The notes under the pieces: model-generated
The model's input: only the letters and a program-made list of their open reading frames with translations
What the model was told of the DNA's origin: nothing
The model's database searches: none
Shown: positions 5,844 through 6,381 of the stretch, in pieces
How positions within the stretch are numbered: position 1 is the first letter of the stretch
Layout of the letters: every line of letters starts with the position of its first letter
Translations under genes and position numbers: made by a program
Assembly (NCBI GenBank): GCA_946481035.1
Contig: CAMLNK010000250.1
Location: 1 to 6,381 of the forward strand
Direction: 5' to 3'
Length of the DNA: 6,381 bases
Origin: an uncultured Dyadobacter sp.
GTDB taxonomy: Bacteria; Bacteroidota; Bacteroidia; Cytophagales; Spirosomataceae

Positions 5844-6381
<538 letters not shown>

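Overview
The window looks like ordinary chromosomal DNA from a Bacteroidota member, most likely of the Cytophagales (a Dyadobacter/Spirosomaceae-like organism is my best guess, moderate confidence). The reasons are a combined HU-CCDC81/SPOR protein, an outer-membrane barrel ending in Phe, A/T-rich start contexts without Shine-Dalgarno sequences, roughly balanced base composition, and TrmB and GAPDH sequences of Bacteroidota flavour. There are no mobile elements, CRISPR arrays, tRNA or rRNA genes in view. No stretch over 300 bases lacks a gene, and the largest spacer is 107 bp.

Layout. (a) About 2-2752, plus strand: the 5'-truncated gene of a secreted outer-membrane beta-barrel protein related to TonB-dependent receptors but without a visible plug. 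After 30 bp comes a protein with cytoplasmic HU-like domains, one membrane helix and a periplasmic SPOR domain. A strong hairpin terminator (2773-2801) ends this pair. (b) 2860-5772, plus strand: a likely three-gene operon with gaps of 7 and 17 bp. It encodes a TonB-like envelope protein, FolC (dihydrofolate/folylpolyglutamate synthase) and TrmB (tRNA m7G46 methyltransferase). A perfect 16-bp hairpin (5786-5827) ends it. (c) 5844-6381, minus strand: the C-terminal half of glyceraldehyde-3-phosphate dehydrogenase, convergent with trmB and sharing the same bidirectional terminator.

Functionally, the first pair is an envelope module: an outer-membrane barrel plus a protein that could link the cytoplasmic side of the inner membrane to septal peptidoglycan. 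The second operon joins an envelope protein to two housekeeping enzymes of one-carbon metabolism and tRNA modification. gap is an independent glycolytic gene.

I do not see a clearly new biological system. The points most worth a second look are the plugless barrel next to HU-TM-SPOR, the TonB-like protein without ExbB/ExbD in view and without a YP motif, the altered motif in TrmB, and small repeats in the two leaders.
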